DNA of 64,000 nucleotides from Doryteuthis pealeii (GCA_023376005.1 CM042176.1:12484694-12548693); one strand, 5' to 3'. Shown: positions 23,161-34,008, numbered from the stretch's first letter. A program made the numbers and translations. The notes: generated by a model from the sequence alone, not told the origin.

Positions 23161-23750
23161 GACACTACAACGAAGAGACTTCACTTATGACACTATCGGG
23201 TAGTAGACCTTACCCATGATCCTTACAAGGTAGGATACCTTTCCTATGACACTAAAGGTAGAAGACCCTCCCATGACACTACAGATGAAGACCTTACCTA
23301 TGAAAACATAAGGTAGAAGACCTTACTATACACGTACAGCCGGTAAGAGACCTCACTTCTGACACGATCGGGTAGTAGACCTTACCCTATGACCCTACAA
23401 GGTAGGATACATTTCCTATGACACTAAAAGGTAGAAGACCATACCTATGATACTATAAGGTAGAAGACCTTACCTATGACACTACAATGTAGAACACCTA
23501 ACTTTATGAAATTACAGAGGTAGAGACCTTACATATGACACTACAGGGTGGAAAACTTTACCTATGATACTACAAGGTAAATACCTTACTTATGACACTA
23601 CAGGGTAGGACCACTAACTTATGATACTACAGGGTAGTAGACCTTACCTATGAGCATAGAAGGTAGGAGACCTTACTATGATACTAAAGGGTAGAAGACC
23701 TTACCTATAAACACTACAGAGTGGAAGATCTTACCTAGGATAATGTACTA
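23085..23750. repeat. 29-bp VNTR, first block
   Basis: About 22 imperfect copies of a unit containing TAGAAGACCTTACCTATGAC and ACTACAAGG. Continues after an interruption at 24335-24640. Confidence 0.9.
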
Positions 23751-23775
23751 AATGCCAGAACAAAGATAGCATACA

Positions 23776-23890
23776 GTATTGATGTGGCACGCGAGGCATA
23801 CATATGCTGTATGGAGGGGGGAGTAATCAGGTATAGTTTTGTCAAATTACAGGAAGCATGGAGTTTTGAATGATTACATTATTTACATTG
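23776..23890 (-). mobile_element. CR1/L2-like LINE remnant
   Basis: Contains AATCAGGTATAGT and TACAGGAAGCATGGAG, matching the LINE tail at 26780-26840 but strongly diverged. Confidence 0.6.
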
Positions 23891-24334
23891 AGATTGGCAC
23901 TTCTCTCGAGGTTCAGAGTGGAGTATCTATGCCATAGATAAAAAAACATTTTTAATATATATATCTTTTTAAACTATAGGTGTATTTTCTCTGGAGATGA
24001 AAATAACAGACAGATAGATAGGCAAGAAAGATAGATAGATAGACAGATGAGAGAACAAGATAGATAGATAGATAGATTTGATAAACAAGATAGATAGATA
24101 GATAGATTGATAAAACAAATAGATTAGATAGATGAATGATAACAAGAAGATAGATAGGGATTAGATAAACAAGAAAGATAAATAGATAGATAAAACAAGA
24201 TAGATAGATAGAATTGAATTTGCATAAACAAGAAAGATAGATAAACAAAAAAGATAAAAGATAGATAGTATAGATTGATAAACAAGATAGATAGATAGAT
24301 AGATTGATTAAACAATAGATAGATAAAGATAGAT
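23891..24334. repeat. (GATA)n/(TAGA)n tract
   Basis: From about 24000 to 24330, interrupted GATA repeats with recurring AAACAAGATAGAT interruptions; 23891-24000 is unassigned AT-rich DNA. Confidence 0.85.
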
Positions 24335-24640
24335 TGATGGTAATAGACCTACCTATGATACTACAATTAGGAGACCTTACCTATGACACTACAAGGTAGA
24401 AGACTTATACACTAGCGGGTTGGACCACTAACTTATGATACTACAGGGCGTAGTAGACCTTACCCTGAGCATAACAAGGTTAGAAGCGCTTACCTATAAC
24501 ACTACAAAGTTGGAAGATCTTACCTATGATACTAAACAGAAGTGAACATCCTACCTATTGATACTACCAGTAGAAGACCTTACTTATGACCACACCAGGG
24601 AGAAGACCTTTACTTATAAACAAGCAAGATGAGGCTGTTA
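24335..24640. repeat. 29-bp VNTR, second block
   Basis: Same unit as 23085-23750, about ten degenerate copies. The GATA tract separates the two blocks. Confidence 0.85.
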
Positions 24641-25039
24641 CGCGTCATAAAAACATTTGAATGTTATGTCTCCGCCGTCTCTATTTGAGGCGAACGACAA
24701 TAAAAAGAATCTCTTCGACGTATTCTTCAGTTACCACCATTCGGGTGGAAGGCGGCGATTACAAATACATAAAAAATTATAAGCTTTGATTTCGTTAAAG
24801 CCAACTGAAACCGTTTTTATCGCAACCGGCTACTCTCTCTCTTCAAACAACAGAAAGCATTTCTCGTGTGATAATACAGGTTTTGTTTAGATCAAATGTC
24901 ATTAAAACCAACGAAACACAAAGCCCAGAATCGGTTAACTGGTTAGTTTTATTTATTCAGCATTACTTGTTTGCACAGGTTCAAAAGTATAGTAGCGCGC
25001 GCGGCGAAGGAAGCCTAAACTGTTTCCATAAGAGTTTAA
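24641..25039. other. Unassigned sequence
   Basis: Includes CGTCTCTATTTGAGGCGAACG and ATTCGGGTGGAAGGCGGCG, slightly more GC-rich than its surroundings. No exon with splice sites, no repeat partner in the window. Confidence 0.4.
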
Positions 25040-25730
25040 TTAACTTGTGAGACAAAAAGTTATATCAAAGCAAAAATAGATAAAAATCAACAAAATAGCA
25101 GATATAGATGTGCTGGTGACAGAGATGTGACAATTCAACCATTATAGCGAATACGACCAAACTAACACAACAAGAATACAGGCATGGACTTGGGATGAAA
25201 AGGTGATCCACTCGGAATGTGCAAAAAAACAATTTTGACCATAAAACAAAATGTTATAAGCATAAACCAGACACTGTTATTGAGAATGAAAACAAAAATT
25301 TATCTGTGACTTTTGAAATAATGCCCGCCAGAATAACAGAGCCTAGTAATTGATTAAACAAGAAGTACCAAACTGTAACTGTTATATATTTCCTGTTCCA
25401 GCAGATCAGGTGAAAATGAAAAGAAACCGACAAGATAGACAAAGACTAGAAAATTAAAAATAAACTAGGGAATATTGAGGTTGGAAGTGATACTAATTGT
25501 GTTCGGTGCACTTGGAGCAGTCCCCAAAAGCTAGAAAAGCAGAATATAGGAATTTGGGGAAATTCAGAGGAAGAATTTGGCGCCACCCAGACAGCAGCAT
25601 GTTGTTGAAACCGGAGATGAACATCCAGAAGAGTCCTAGAGACTTCGAGGAGAACTTATTTGTCACTCAGGACTCCAGGGAAAGACCAACAGCTTCATCA
25701 GCTTTGTGTGAAACTCGCAATGAGGAAAGG

Positions 25731-25735
<5 letters not shown>
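25040..25735 (+). mobile_element. REL-type LINE, degraded copy
   Basis: Forward-strand relative of 942-1842: remnants of the zinc-knuckle region near 25110, a MPARI segment standing where RPDLV is found in other copies (25323), and VFGALGAVPKS near 25500. Many stops. Ends in the (AAT)n tract. Confidence 0.65.
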
Positions 25736-25776
<41 letters not shown>

Positions 25777-25786
25777 TAATAATCCA
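25733..25786. repeat. (AAT)n microsatellite
   Basis: Trinucleotide run forming the 3' tail of the preceding LINE. Confidence 0.9.
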
Positions 25787-25799
25787 CAACTTAAAGATT

Positions 25800-26375
25800 A
25801 CACAAGAAAGAGCAAAGACAAACTACTTTATGGCGGCCAATAATAGTAGAAACGGCAGATGGACAAAACAGAAAAAACGACAAAGACTAGAAAACAAAAA
25901 TGGGAGAAAAAACAATATATGGACGCTTCAAACGACAAACTAGAAGAGGTTGCATGAAAAGGACTTCGAGATGGTTAAGAAAGGGGAAACTCAAAAGAGA
26001 AACTGAATCACTAATAATTGCTGCACAGAATAAGCCATAAGGAACAAACCTAAACAAAAGCGAAAATGAGAAGACCCAAACAAAATAGTAAATGAGACTT
26101 TGCGGTGAATAGAGATGAGACTGATAAACCATAACTCTGCAATATTAGCAAACTAGCACAACGGGAGTACAAAACTAGGACACCACTGGGTTGGGAAGGT
26201 AATCACTGGGAATTAAATTCAAAAAATTAAATTTTGACCATTACAACCAAATGGTATATGCATTAAACCAGAATCTTGTTTCTTTGAGAAACGAAACACA
26301 TACAATTCTCTGCGCGAAACTTTGAGATAAAAACGGATCACCTTATCCCAGCAAGATGCCAGACCTAGTGCTGTG
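25800..26375 (+). mobile_element. REL-type LINE, internal fragment
   Basis: Encodes, with stops, a WLRKGKL segment followed by ESLIIAAQN, then a MPDLVLW segment near 26350. It stops abruptly at 26375, where a single 66-bp-satellite unit begins, so the 3' third is missing. Confidence 0.75.
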
Positions 26376-26401
26376 GATAAGCAGTAAGGTTCTTACTTTA
26401 T

Positions 26402-26434
<33 letters not shown>

Positions 26435-26639
26435 GTGTTGTCCTCAAATCAATTGCTAATTGAACTTTCTGCTAGCAAGACCTATATTTTGGATTACAAG
26501 GAACACTACAGATTGGACTTATATCTCAGAGGAAACCTTCAGACTATTATCAACTAACTGGATTCTGTGAACAACAGAATAAACTGAACCTCTACAATGG
26601 CAACTAGAATTTTAACAAACTTTTATGATAATAATGATA
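26376..26639. repeat. Satellite remnant and ~180-bp copy
   Basis: GCAGTAAGGTTCTTAC (one satellite unit), (TA)n, then the TAGTGTTGTCCTCAAAT sequence also found at 11266, and a half-unit of the 176-bp repeat. This is the short version of what spans 10.55-13.15 kb in copy A, without the Helitron and without the array. Confidence 0.8.
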
Positions 26640-27255
26640 ATGAAATTTATTGTGTACAGTGCTCAGGTGCACCACAACTCATCAAAGTCTCATGTCAAGT
26701 ACAAAGAATAATGTATTAGTGTCAGGAACATGAACAGTTTACAGTAGTAATATGCATGTATGTGTGCACGTGTATGCATATATATGTGGAGAGTGGCATC
26801 AGGTATAGTGTCGGCAGACTACAGGAAGCATGGAGGCTTTGAAAGATTCAGTGTTTCGGCAGCCTACAACAGAAGCGGGCAGTTTATTCCATGTCTCTGC
26901 AACTCTGAGCGTGAAAAAAGGTTTCCGAAAGTCACGTGAGCAGTGCTGTTTTCTGACTTTGTAGGCATGCCCACATGTGTTAGAAAGATGGAGATCAAAA
27001 AGGTGCTCAAGGTTGCTGTTGTTAAGATGATTAATGACCTTATGAGCGTTTACCAGGTCAGTTGCCAGACGCTGAAGTTTCAATGAATCTATTCCCAGGG
27101 CAGTTTAGAGTATGGCAGATGCCTGATGGAGGGTATTCGTTTGGTTGCACGTCTCTGTACAGTTTCTAGAAGGTTAATATTCTGGGCAAGATAGGGGTTC
27201 CAAACTGGTGATGCAAACTCCAAGTGTGGCCGCACCATAGCTTTGTACAGCTTTT
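26640..27255 (-). mobile_element. CR1/L2-like LINE 3' end
   Basis: Minus strand encodes the C-terminal part of a reverse transcriptase: KLYKAMVRPHLEFASPVW, ETVQRRATK, then after a frameshift near 27085 a stretch with LQRLATDLVNAHK and a WNKLPASVV motif at 26870-26890. The arrangement (RPHLE…VW, QRRATK, WN.LP) is typical of CR1/L2/Jockey-like elements. The 3' UTR ends at 26640. 5'-truncated at 27255, 100 bp upstream of the PEX26 exon. Confidence 0.85.
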
Positions 27256-27359
27256 ATGTAAACTATTGTTCAGGATGTATTTATAGGTGATACTTTATGT
27301 GTATATAATTCGAATAAAATGATAGTAAAACTAATTGAAATATTTGTTTTGTTTTTCAG

Positions 27360-27500
27360 ATCTGATTGTTGCTTTGAAGGTTTTGTGATTCTTGCTGTTC
27401 AAGCTTATGGTGAACAGGATATGTGGAGAGAAGTGCTTCCATTTATTGATAAAGCTTATGGAAATATCCAAAAGTGCTCCCCTACCATTATGAAACTTTG
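27360..27500 (+). CDS. PEX26: PEX26 internal exon
   Basis: Peroxisome assembly protein 26 is the tail-anchored membrane protein that recruits the PEX1-PEX6 AAA ATPase, which extracts the import receptor PEX5 from the peroxisomal membrane. The exon lies between TTTTTCAG and GTATGT. It starts with the third base of a codon and ends with two bases of a Cys codon. It encodes about 47 residues: SDCCFEGFVILAVQAYGEQD, then MWREVLPFIDKAYG and a SPTIMKL segment. This parallels the vertebrate segment with GIQALAEM…W.EVL and the PPKVLELC end. The start (exon 1, about 85 residues by comparison with the 305-residue human protein) was not found between 15.5 and 27.3 kb. A frameshifted duplicate exists at 13779-13917. 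Confidence 0.85.
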
Positions 27501-28552
27501 GTATGTTCCGCAACTTCATCTTCAAAACCATGTCAGGAATTTTAAATACCCATACAGGGATGCTGATAGCTTTTTAATTTAGTGCATCCAGGGATGGATG
27601 GATTTGATTTGAATGAGTCTTCAGGAAATTTGATGGGTTCCAACTAATTTTTATCAGAATGTACCTGAACTTTCGACATCTATTTTAAAACATAAATTAA
27701 AATTTATTATTAGTATCTGAAATTTGTTAAAATCCAAAATATCAAACTTACTGTATACAGTAAAATGGTGGGCTTAAATGTTCAAAATATTTAAGCTTGG
27801 ATGTGAAAGGGCATATTTTTTTCAAGAATGTCATTAAAGATGATATTCCTTATTAAAAAAAAAAGGTTCAATTTATGCTAAACTTACTCAGTTTTAATGC
27901 TAAAATCTTTCAAATCTGGCTGTAAAAGAGTTAATGGTGTCAATTTAATTTCTAAGTTTTTTTTTGTTATTTCTTAGTTGAGCAACATGAGTGACCCAGA
28001 AAAAACAGAACCCCAATTATTTATTTATTTTCCCATTAAACTAACCCTAGACCCTAAACCCTAGTTAGACTTAAGCCTAAAAAAACAATTAAAATTAAAA
28101 TTAACAGTTTTATTACAAAATTTGTGGGTTCATTTTTTTCTGGTTCCCCTGTAATATTATGTTACTCAACTAGGGAGGGTTAAAGTTTAGGGTTAATGTT
28201 GGGGTTGGGGTTTAGGGTTAGTTTAATGGGAAAATAAATAATTTGGTTCTGTTTTTTCTGGGTCAGCCTGTAATATCATGTTACTCAACTAAGAAATAAC
28301 CAAAGTTTCTTAATAAATTGCAGAGTTTTTATCTATGAACAACTAAAACCGTCTAACCCTACCTTGTACCGCATACAGTGTAATTCGTTTCAAAGAATAT
28401 ATTGAAATGTATTTACAGTTTGCTGGAAATGGTGGGGGAAGGAAAAAAAAATACTGGGATGTATGGATATGATTTTTCTGTGTCAGTGACGTAGGACGCC
28501 TACCTATCAGCATCTCTGACCATATTTGATGTTGCTTCTTTATGCTTCTTTA

Positions 28553-28905
28553 CTAGCAAGAATATGCGCCCTCCGCAGAGCATAAGTATTTAAGTTTTAA
28601 TGTAATGAAATATATTAAATTAGAAAGACTAATGAAATTAAATAAGAATGCATATAAAAAGATTACATTTATTTTGATTATATTTCAATTGGTTTCTATA
28701 TAAAATCATTCATAGGATTTATTTTAATTCATTGGCGAATAAAACAATAATATTAGAGATCAATAACACCAAGTAATTATTTATTAAACCCGGTTTTGTT
28801 AAAACCACTATGCAAATTAACCAGATCATATATTATGTAAACCTTTATATATTTGTGATATATGAAACACATTGTAGGATTTTAAACTCACAAATAACTA
28901 ATAAT
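28553..28905 (-). mobile_element. Truncated Helitron, family A-related
   Basis: Counterpart of 14982-15330; 3' CTAG end present on the minus strand, 5' end missing. Confidence 0.65.
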
Positions 28906-28997
28906 TATTTATTTAATTTAATTTTAATTTAATTAATTTTTTATTTTTTATTTAATTTTGTTTATATTTTATATTATTTTATTTTATTTATTTATTT

Positions 28998-29233
28998 GGA
29001 ACATATGACCTTTAGGCATCCCTTTTGCAATCTCATTTCATCAGGACATTTTTTTCATTTACACCGTCAAAATCCGGTTGTTTGTTAACAGATGATTTTT
29101 AGAGTTTTTTTTTTAAAAAAATTATAAAACTAACCCCTAACCCTAACACTAATAACAAATAACAGGATTTTGACGGTGCAAATGTCCTTATGAAACGAGA
29201 TCGCAAAAGGGGTGCCTAAAGGTCATATGGTCC
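28998..29233. mobile_element. MITE with 8-bp target duplication
   Basis: Ends GGAACATATGACCTTTAGGC and CTAAAGGTCATATGGTCC are inverted repeats; flanks ATTTATTT/ATTTATTT agree with an 8-bp duplication, although the site is low complexity. The interior has CCCTAACCCTAA-like sequence. Relative of 34958-35203. Confidence 0.8.
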
Positions 29234-29332
29234 ATTTATTTTTTATTCTATTTTATCTATTTTATTTTTTATTTTTATTCTATTTTATTTTTTATTTTAT
29301 TTTATTATTTATTTATTTATTTTTTCTTGTAG

Positions 29333-29637
29333 CATTGGTCTTTTATCGTGGGTTGGGGAACATTCCCTTGCTCAAAAACAAGCTTGCCTTTGGTTAGAGG
29401 AATCTTCTAACAAAGGAGATTTGAACCAGCACACGGATGTGGGTCGTGTTGTTCTGGAAAAAGTCTTGATTCCCCAAAAGAGATACCAGGAGATTCACAG
29501 TTTGATCGGAAAATTGGATGGAATGTTGGACGAGGAAAAAGGATCGATCCTGAAATGGATAGATCGAATGCAAATTGTTATCGACCAAAAACAACAGGTG
29601 GAAAAACACTCGGAGACTTCTGCACATTTTAAAAAAG
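29333..29637 (+). CDS. PEX26: PEX26 internal exon
   Basis: Acceptor TTCTTGTAG and donor GTAGGT. The first base completes the Cys codon left open by the previous exon. About 101 residues follow: IGLLSWVGEHSLAQKQACLW, a DVGRVVLEKVLIPQKRYQ stretch, then a helical, charged segment (KWIDRM, DQKQQVEKHSE) to FKK. The pattern L.L.SK…A…WL…FH.QRVL.P of vertebrate PEX26 is matched by LLSWVGEHSLAQ…WLEES…VVLEKVLIP. The region is predicted helical and cytosolic, the part that supports PEX6 binding in known family members. Ends with one base of the next codon. Confidence 0.87.
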
Positions 29638-29654
29638 GTAGGTTGGACAAAATG

Positions 29655-29760
29655 GACCGCTAATGGAGCCACCTGTTGGCCGTGGGTGGTGACCCATGAT
29701 GCTTAAAGATGGAATCATGGTGGCTGAGCAGTCCATGACCTGTAATGCTCCTCTTTTGCC
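29655..29760 (-). mobile_element. Fragment of interspersed family B
   Basis: GAGCCACCTGTTGGCCGTGG and TGATGCTTAAAGATGGAATC match 44835-44895 and, inverted, 52615-52680. Confidence 0.75.
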
Positions 29761-29879
29761 ATTACTTTACAGATATATAAATTGATCAGAAATATATAAT
29801 TTAACAAAATTATCTTATAAAATGTGATGCACCCTTAACATGGTGAGAAATAGAGCCAGGCACACTTAATAGTGTAGAG

Positions 29880-30188
29880 CAGGGGTCGGCAACCCTGGCC
29901 CGCGGGCCACATCTGGCCGTCAAGTGGTATTCGTCCAGCCTGCCAACTTAACAGCTGGACTCTGACTATCCAATTAGTATCGAATAGAAATACATTGATT
30001 CAGGTTGACCCATTAATGACCAGAGGCAAAGATTTTTTTATTTAAACCTTCCAAAAAAAAGACAGCTTTTTGGACAGAGTGGTTTGTGTCCTAGAAAATT
30101 TATTTGCATTATATTTAATACCATGGCCCTTAACAGAGACACTGCATAGCCAATTGACCCCCTCTCTCCAACAGGTTGTTGACCCCTG
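29880..30188. mobile_element. hAT-type MITE, copy 1
   Basis: Terminal inverted repeats CAGGGGTCGGCAACC and GGTTGTTGACCCCTG are typical of non-autonomous hAT elements. No target duplication is clear (GTGTAGAG against CTCATGAG). Confidence 0.8.
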
Positions 30189-30268
30189 CTCATGAGTATA
30201 AGGGAGGTATAACCAAAAAAACATAAAAGTAAATTGACAGCCCTTGACCTTTTGCTGACCTTGTAGAA

Positions 30269-30555
30269 CAGGGGTCAGCAAGCCTCAGCCCTCAAGTGGT
30301 TTTTGGTCGGCCAACTTAACAGTTGGATTGACTATCCAATTAGTATCGATTAGATATACAGTAGTTCCATTAAAGACCAGAGGCAAAGATTTTTTTTATT
30401 TAAACCTAAAAAAAAAAAAAATTAAAAGACATGTTTTTGGACAAAGCGGTTTGAGCTTGAGAAAATTTATTTTCATTATATTTAATACCAGGGCCCTTCA
30501 CTGAGACACTTCATAGCCAATTGGCCCCCTCTCCCAAAAAGGTTGCTGACCCCTG
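30269..30555. mobile_element. hAT-type MITE, copy 2
   Basis: CAGGGGTCAGCAAGCC and GGTTGCTGACCCCTG ends, internal sequence collinear with copy 1, flanked by TTGTAGAA and TTGTAGAG, an 8-bp target duplication with one change. Confidence 0.88.
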
Positions 30556-30663
30556 TTGTAGAGTATGTGTAAAGTGACAATAATTAAATTTTTTTTTTTT
30601 TTTATAGAATCATTTTAGCTACTTTGTCTTTGTTGATAGTCTAACTTAATTCTAATTAATTAG

Positions 30664-30924
30664 GAGTCGGTCAGAGTACTAGGAGTCGGTGTTGTCATCC
30701 TATGAGTACTAGGAGTCGGTGTTGTCATCCTATGAGTACTAGGAGTCGGTGTTGTCATCCTATGAGTACTAGGAGTCGGGTGTTGTCATCCTATGAGTAC
30801 TAGGAGTCGGTTTGTCATCCTAGGAGTACTAGGAGTCTGAGCTGGCACCCTAGGGATACTTGGAGTCTGAGATGGCACCCTAGGGATACTAGGAGTCTGA
30901 GCTGGCACCCTAGGGATTCCAGTC
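30664..30924. repeat. 30-bp VNTR, about nine units
   Basis: Two unit types: TACTAGGAGTCGGTGTTGTC followed by ATCCTATGAG, and a diverged TACTAGGAGTCTGAGCTGGC followed by ACCCTAGGGA. The minus strand is open with a 10-residue period (PRVPAQTPSI), a consequence of the period being divisible by three. It joins a Helitron fragment. Confidence 0.92.
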
Positions 30925-31015
30925 GGTAGTTGGATCCTCTCAGGATGACCCATTAAATCCCGATGTAAAAAAAGACCTTGCTTTGATCCAGACAATCCGA
31001 AAAGAAAAATTAATG
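30925..31015 (-). mobile_element. Helitron family D fragment
   Basis: Inverse of the segment near 38935-39000: GGATGACCCATTAAA, AAAGACCTTGC, TTGATCCAG, ATTAATGTCTCCTG. Confidence 0.75.
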
Positions 31016-31157
31016 TCTCCTGTTTAAAATACTAAATGCAAAAAAAATGGATTTTCAGCTAGACTATTATAAAAAAGATTTTTCTTATGATTTTTTTTCT
31101 TTCTTTTCTTTCTTTATTTTTCAATTTAATCTATTTCATTTTTTTTTTTTTAACCAG

Positions 31158-31301
31158 GAGTTTCCCAGAATTTGCTGTTTACAATTCTTTTAAGAATTCG
31201 TAATTTCCTTTCGTTACTTCCATCTTTGATGAATCATCGAGCAGGAAAAGTCGTCTTCTTTGGTTTATCTTTTTATATTGTCTTTTTACATTTAAAAATA
31301 A
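31158..31301 (+). CDS. PEX26: PEX26 exon with membrane anchor
   Basis: Acceptor TTTTTTTAACCAG; strong donor GTAAGTG. The first two bases complete a Gly codon from the previous exon. Residues GVSQNLLFTILLRIRNFLSL, then a basic MNHRAGK segment and the hydrophobic VVFFGLSFYIVFLHL stretch, followed by a Lys. This is the expected single transmembrane segment of a tail-anchored peroxin, with positive residues before it. If the donor were not used, translation would stop three codons later (TGA), so a shorter isoform would still keep the anchor. Confidence 0.85.
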
Positions 31302-31309
31302 GTAAGTGA

Positions 31310-31530
31310 TCAATTTTTTCTTTTTTTCTCTTTCTTTATATTTTTATTTCATTTTTTTTTCTCTTTCATATTTTTATTTCATTTTTTTTTCTCTTTCATA
31401 TTTTTATTTCATTTTTTTCTTTTTTCATATTTTTATTTCATTTTTTTCTTTTCATTTTTTTTTTCTCTTCCATATTTTTATTTCATTTTTTTAAAAATCT
31501 TTCATATTTTTATTTCATTTTTTAAAAAAT
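31310..31530. repeat. T-rich ~30-bp tandem repeat
   Basis: CATATTTTTATTTCATTTTT with TTTCTCTTT spacers, about seven units, directly after the splice donor. Confidence 0.85.
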
Positions 31531-31553
31531 TTCATGAAATTTTATATAAGAGC

Positions 31554-31590
<37 letters not shown>

Positions 31591-32351
31591 GTAAAGAATA
31601 AAGGAAAAAAATCTCTTACATCTAGTTGTTTGAGTTTTGCTCTCTTTTTGTCCACTTTTTATTTTATTCTTTACCACATTCTGTCGGATTTACTCCAACC
31701 CTCCCATCCTAAAATATATATATTATATATATATATATATATATATTATAATTATTATTATAATTATTATCATAAATAAGGTTTTTTTATGTGGGTGCGT
31801 TTGAAGAGGAGAGAATCTACCAGTTTTGTAAAATGGAAAGGGAAAAAAAAATTTTTTTTCTTTTTTCTCCATTCTAGTATATTTTATTGGTTATTATGTA
31901 ATGGCTATCTGATGAAACTGGGCTCATTTATGGAGTTACTGGCTAAAATAAATTTATAATAGATACATGACAGTTTGTTGAGTTTTTCTTTCTTATTGAA
32001 AGTGTAAATATTGCTCTGTATATAATTAATTTATTATCTTACATTGAGCTCTGTTAAGGATTTGAAATAATCCTTCTACAAATCTATAGATGTGCATCTG
32101 CATGATCATGCATTGTGGATATAAAGATGATCCCCAATTTACCAGTCGATTGGATACTTTTACCTATATATACTCATACGAAATAATAATTTGGTGGATA
32201 AGCAATACCAAATAATCAGGATTTACATTTTTGCATTTCATCTTGGACGGTCTCATTTTTAACCAGAGGGTGTTGCATGATAATAATGGTCTAATGATTA
32301 AGGAACACGAGTATTGATATATAGATAGTGTATATGTTCTGTACATATACA
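31531..32351. other. Intronic sequence, no feature recognised
   Basis: Contains (TG)n at 31567-31590 and (TA)n at 31715-31745 next to TCTGTCGGATTTACTCC, the microsatellite flank that recurs in the window. The rest is unassigned. Confidence 0.5.
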
Positions 32352-32560
32352 GTAGGAAGCGTGTGGTGTAATGGTTAAAGTCATAGGAAATGGACTTGTC
32401 ACCCCGAGTTCAAATCCTGGATGTGGTAATTGCATTTCACTTAGCGCTAATACCCTTAGAAAAAGTATGAATTCTACTCTCCTTCCAGCTATGGGTAAAT
32501 AGTATGACAGACTGGACTCTTTAACCGTGGTTAGGCAACCGGTCTAGGAGAAAGAAAACT
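32352..32560 (+). mobile_element. tRNA-derived SINE
   Basis: GTGTGGTGTAATGGTTAAAG (box A) and GAGTTCAAATCCTGG (box B) well preserved, then a long non-tRNA body. Confidence 0.85.
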
Positions 32561-32663
32561 CTGAATTCAAACCTGTTAAACTCCGCTTAAGAAATTGACC
32601 TTGTGTTACATCCTGCTCGTGCGGAGGGGTTGGTAAATATATATATGTTCTGTACAAAGATTT

Positions 32664-32990
32664 TGGTTAAATCGAACTTAATGGACCTAAATTCCACCAT
32701 CGTATGTCACCCCGCCGAAAGAAAAAAAAAAAATAACTGGTGCATTATATCTTTTATTCATTAATATATCAACACTGAAAATTTTATTAAATTCGGTTAA
32801 TTCTGATTTTTTTTTTTTTTTTGTTTTTTTTTTTTTAATTCTCAAAATATACGTATTTATAATATATCAACACTGAAAATTTCATTAAATTCAGTTAATT
32901 CCCTGATTTTTGGTATTTTTTTTTTTCTTTCGGCGGGGTGACACACGATGGTGGAATTTAGGTCTGTTAAGTTTGATTTAATCCAGATTT
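32664..32990. mobile_element. Long-TIR MITE
   Basis: Ends GGTTAAATCGAACTTAATGG and TTAAGTTTGATTTAATCC are inverted; inner parts (CCATCGTATGTCACCCCGCC; AATATATCAACACTGAAAAT) are also mirrored. Same family as 42095-42490. Confidence 0.85.
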
Positions 32991-33122
32991 AAAAAAATTT
33001 TTTTTTTTTTTTTTTCAATGTTGATGTGAGAAGATAGAAAAAAGAAAGGGAGATGTCTAAGAAATGATTAACAAATAATAAATAGAGCCTCACAAAAGAA
33101 AACTGGCATTTTAAAAATAATA

Positions 33123-33661
33123 TGAGGGTGAGTCAAAAAGTAATGCCATTTTCTTTATTTCATGTGAGGTATTTTCAATAAAACTAAAGCCTACATTGAG
33201 ACACCAATGAGGCTCAGAGCAAGAATCCAATGAGTAAGATCCAACTTGCCAATCAACAATGCATGACAATGCTCGACCACACACAAGCATCAGGACAAGG
33301 GAGAAAATAGCCTCATTCGGGTGGACAACTTTACCGCATCCTCCATACTCACCAGATTTAGCGCCTTCAGACTATCATCTCTTCGGCCCCATGAAAGAGG
33401 GTTTGAGAAGCAAACATTATTCCAGTGACAAGGAAGTCAAATCTGTAGTGAAGAAGTGGCTCAAAGAACAGTCAAAAGAATTTTGCGGGGCAGGGATACA
33501 TGCTCTATAGGAACATTGCTATGAGAGAAACGGTGAGTATATGGAGAAGTAGGGATGTGATCCACAGAGGACCAGCTTCATTTTGATGTATGATACATGT
33601 TCCTGTGTTGGTAATTATACCTGTCCTAAACAAAATGGCATTACTTTTTGACTCACCCTCG
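33123..33661 (+). mobile_element. Mariner element, internally deleted
   Basis: Inverted ends TGAGGGTGAGTCAAAAAGTA and its right counterpart TACTTTTTGACTCACCCTCG, with TA duplication on both sides. At 539 bp it has less than half of a full mariner (about 1.3 kb): only the C-terminal third of the transposase remains. Confidence 0.92.
33259..33510 (+). pseudogene. Mariner transposase C-terminal remnant
   Basis: 83-residue open frame. HDNARPH carries the second catalytic Asp and YSPDLAPSDYHLF the third; 34 residues lie between them, the DD34D spacing of mariner. The N-terminal DNA-binding part and first catalytic Asp are absent, so it cannot be active. The frame stays open, suggesting a fairly recent copy. 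Confidence 0.9.
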
Positions 33662-33789
33662 TATATAGAGCTTTACAAAAGAAAGTTGGGATTTTAAAAA
33701 TAATAGATTGAAATGTGATTACACTAGAATTTTGTTGCATGGTGAATTGATTTTATTGTTTTAATTTTAATTTTTTAAATCTTTTTCAG

Positions 33790-33863
33790 GTGATGCCATT
33801 TTGGGTTCAGGGGACATCACTCATACATTGTTCCAGATTTATTCACAAAATTTCAAAAGATGA
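33790..33863 (+). CDS. PEX26: PEX26 last coding exon
   Basis: Acceptor CTTTTTCAG after a T-rich tract. Phase matches the previous donor (A + GT gives Ser). Encodes SDAILGSGDITHTLFQIYSQ, then NFKR and TGA at 33861-33863. The short tail after the membrane segment corresponds in position and size class to the matrix-facing C-terminus of PEX26, which is longer in human. The splice phase and the in-frame stop support it; the sequence alone is too short to be decisive. Confidence 0.68.
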
Positions 33864-34008
33864 ACTTTTTTTTCTTTTAATTTTCTTATATTTAAAAAAA
33901 AATTAACACTTTAGTGGTTTGGACCTAGAACTTGACCAAAACCTTTTATTACTATTATATATGTAAACTATTACTTGAATGTATGTGTGTGTGTGTATAT
34001 ATATATAT
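33864..34008 (+). other. Probable PEX26 3' UTR
   Basis: AT-rich sequence running into a (GT)n(TA)n tract; no canonical AATAAA seen. Confidence 0.4.

Larger units (their letters stand above)
27501..29332 (+). other. PEX26: PEX26 intron
   Basis: 1.8 kb between donor GTATGT and acceptor TTTTTCTTGTAG. Contains the sequence also present at 52-600, two inverted-repeat segments with TTAGGG-like motifs, a truncated Helitron (28553-28905) and a MITE. Nearly all of it, up to 29059, is duplicated at 13918-15478. Confidence 0.85.
31302..33789 (+). other. PEX26: PEX26 last intron
   Basis: 2.5 kb holding a T-rich ~30-bp repeat, unassigned sequence, a SINE, a long-TIR element and a mariner remnant. Ends at CTTTTTCAG. 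Confidence 0.75.

Noticed and set aside
29872..30196. 8-bp target duplication for the first hAT MITE
   Set aside because: GTGTAGAG and CTCATGAG agree at too few positions; only the second copy has a convincing duplication.
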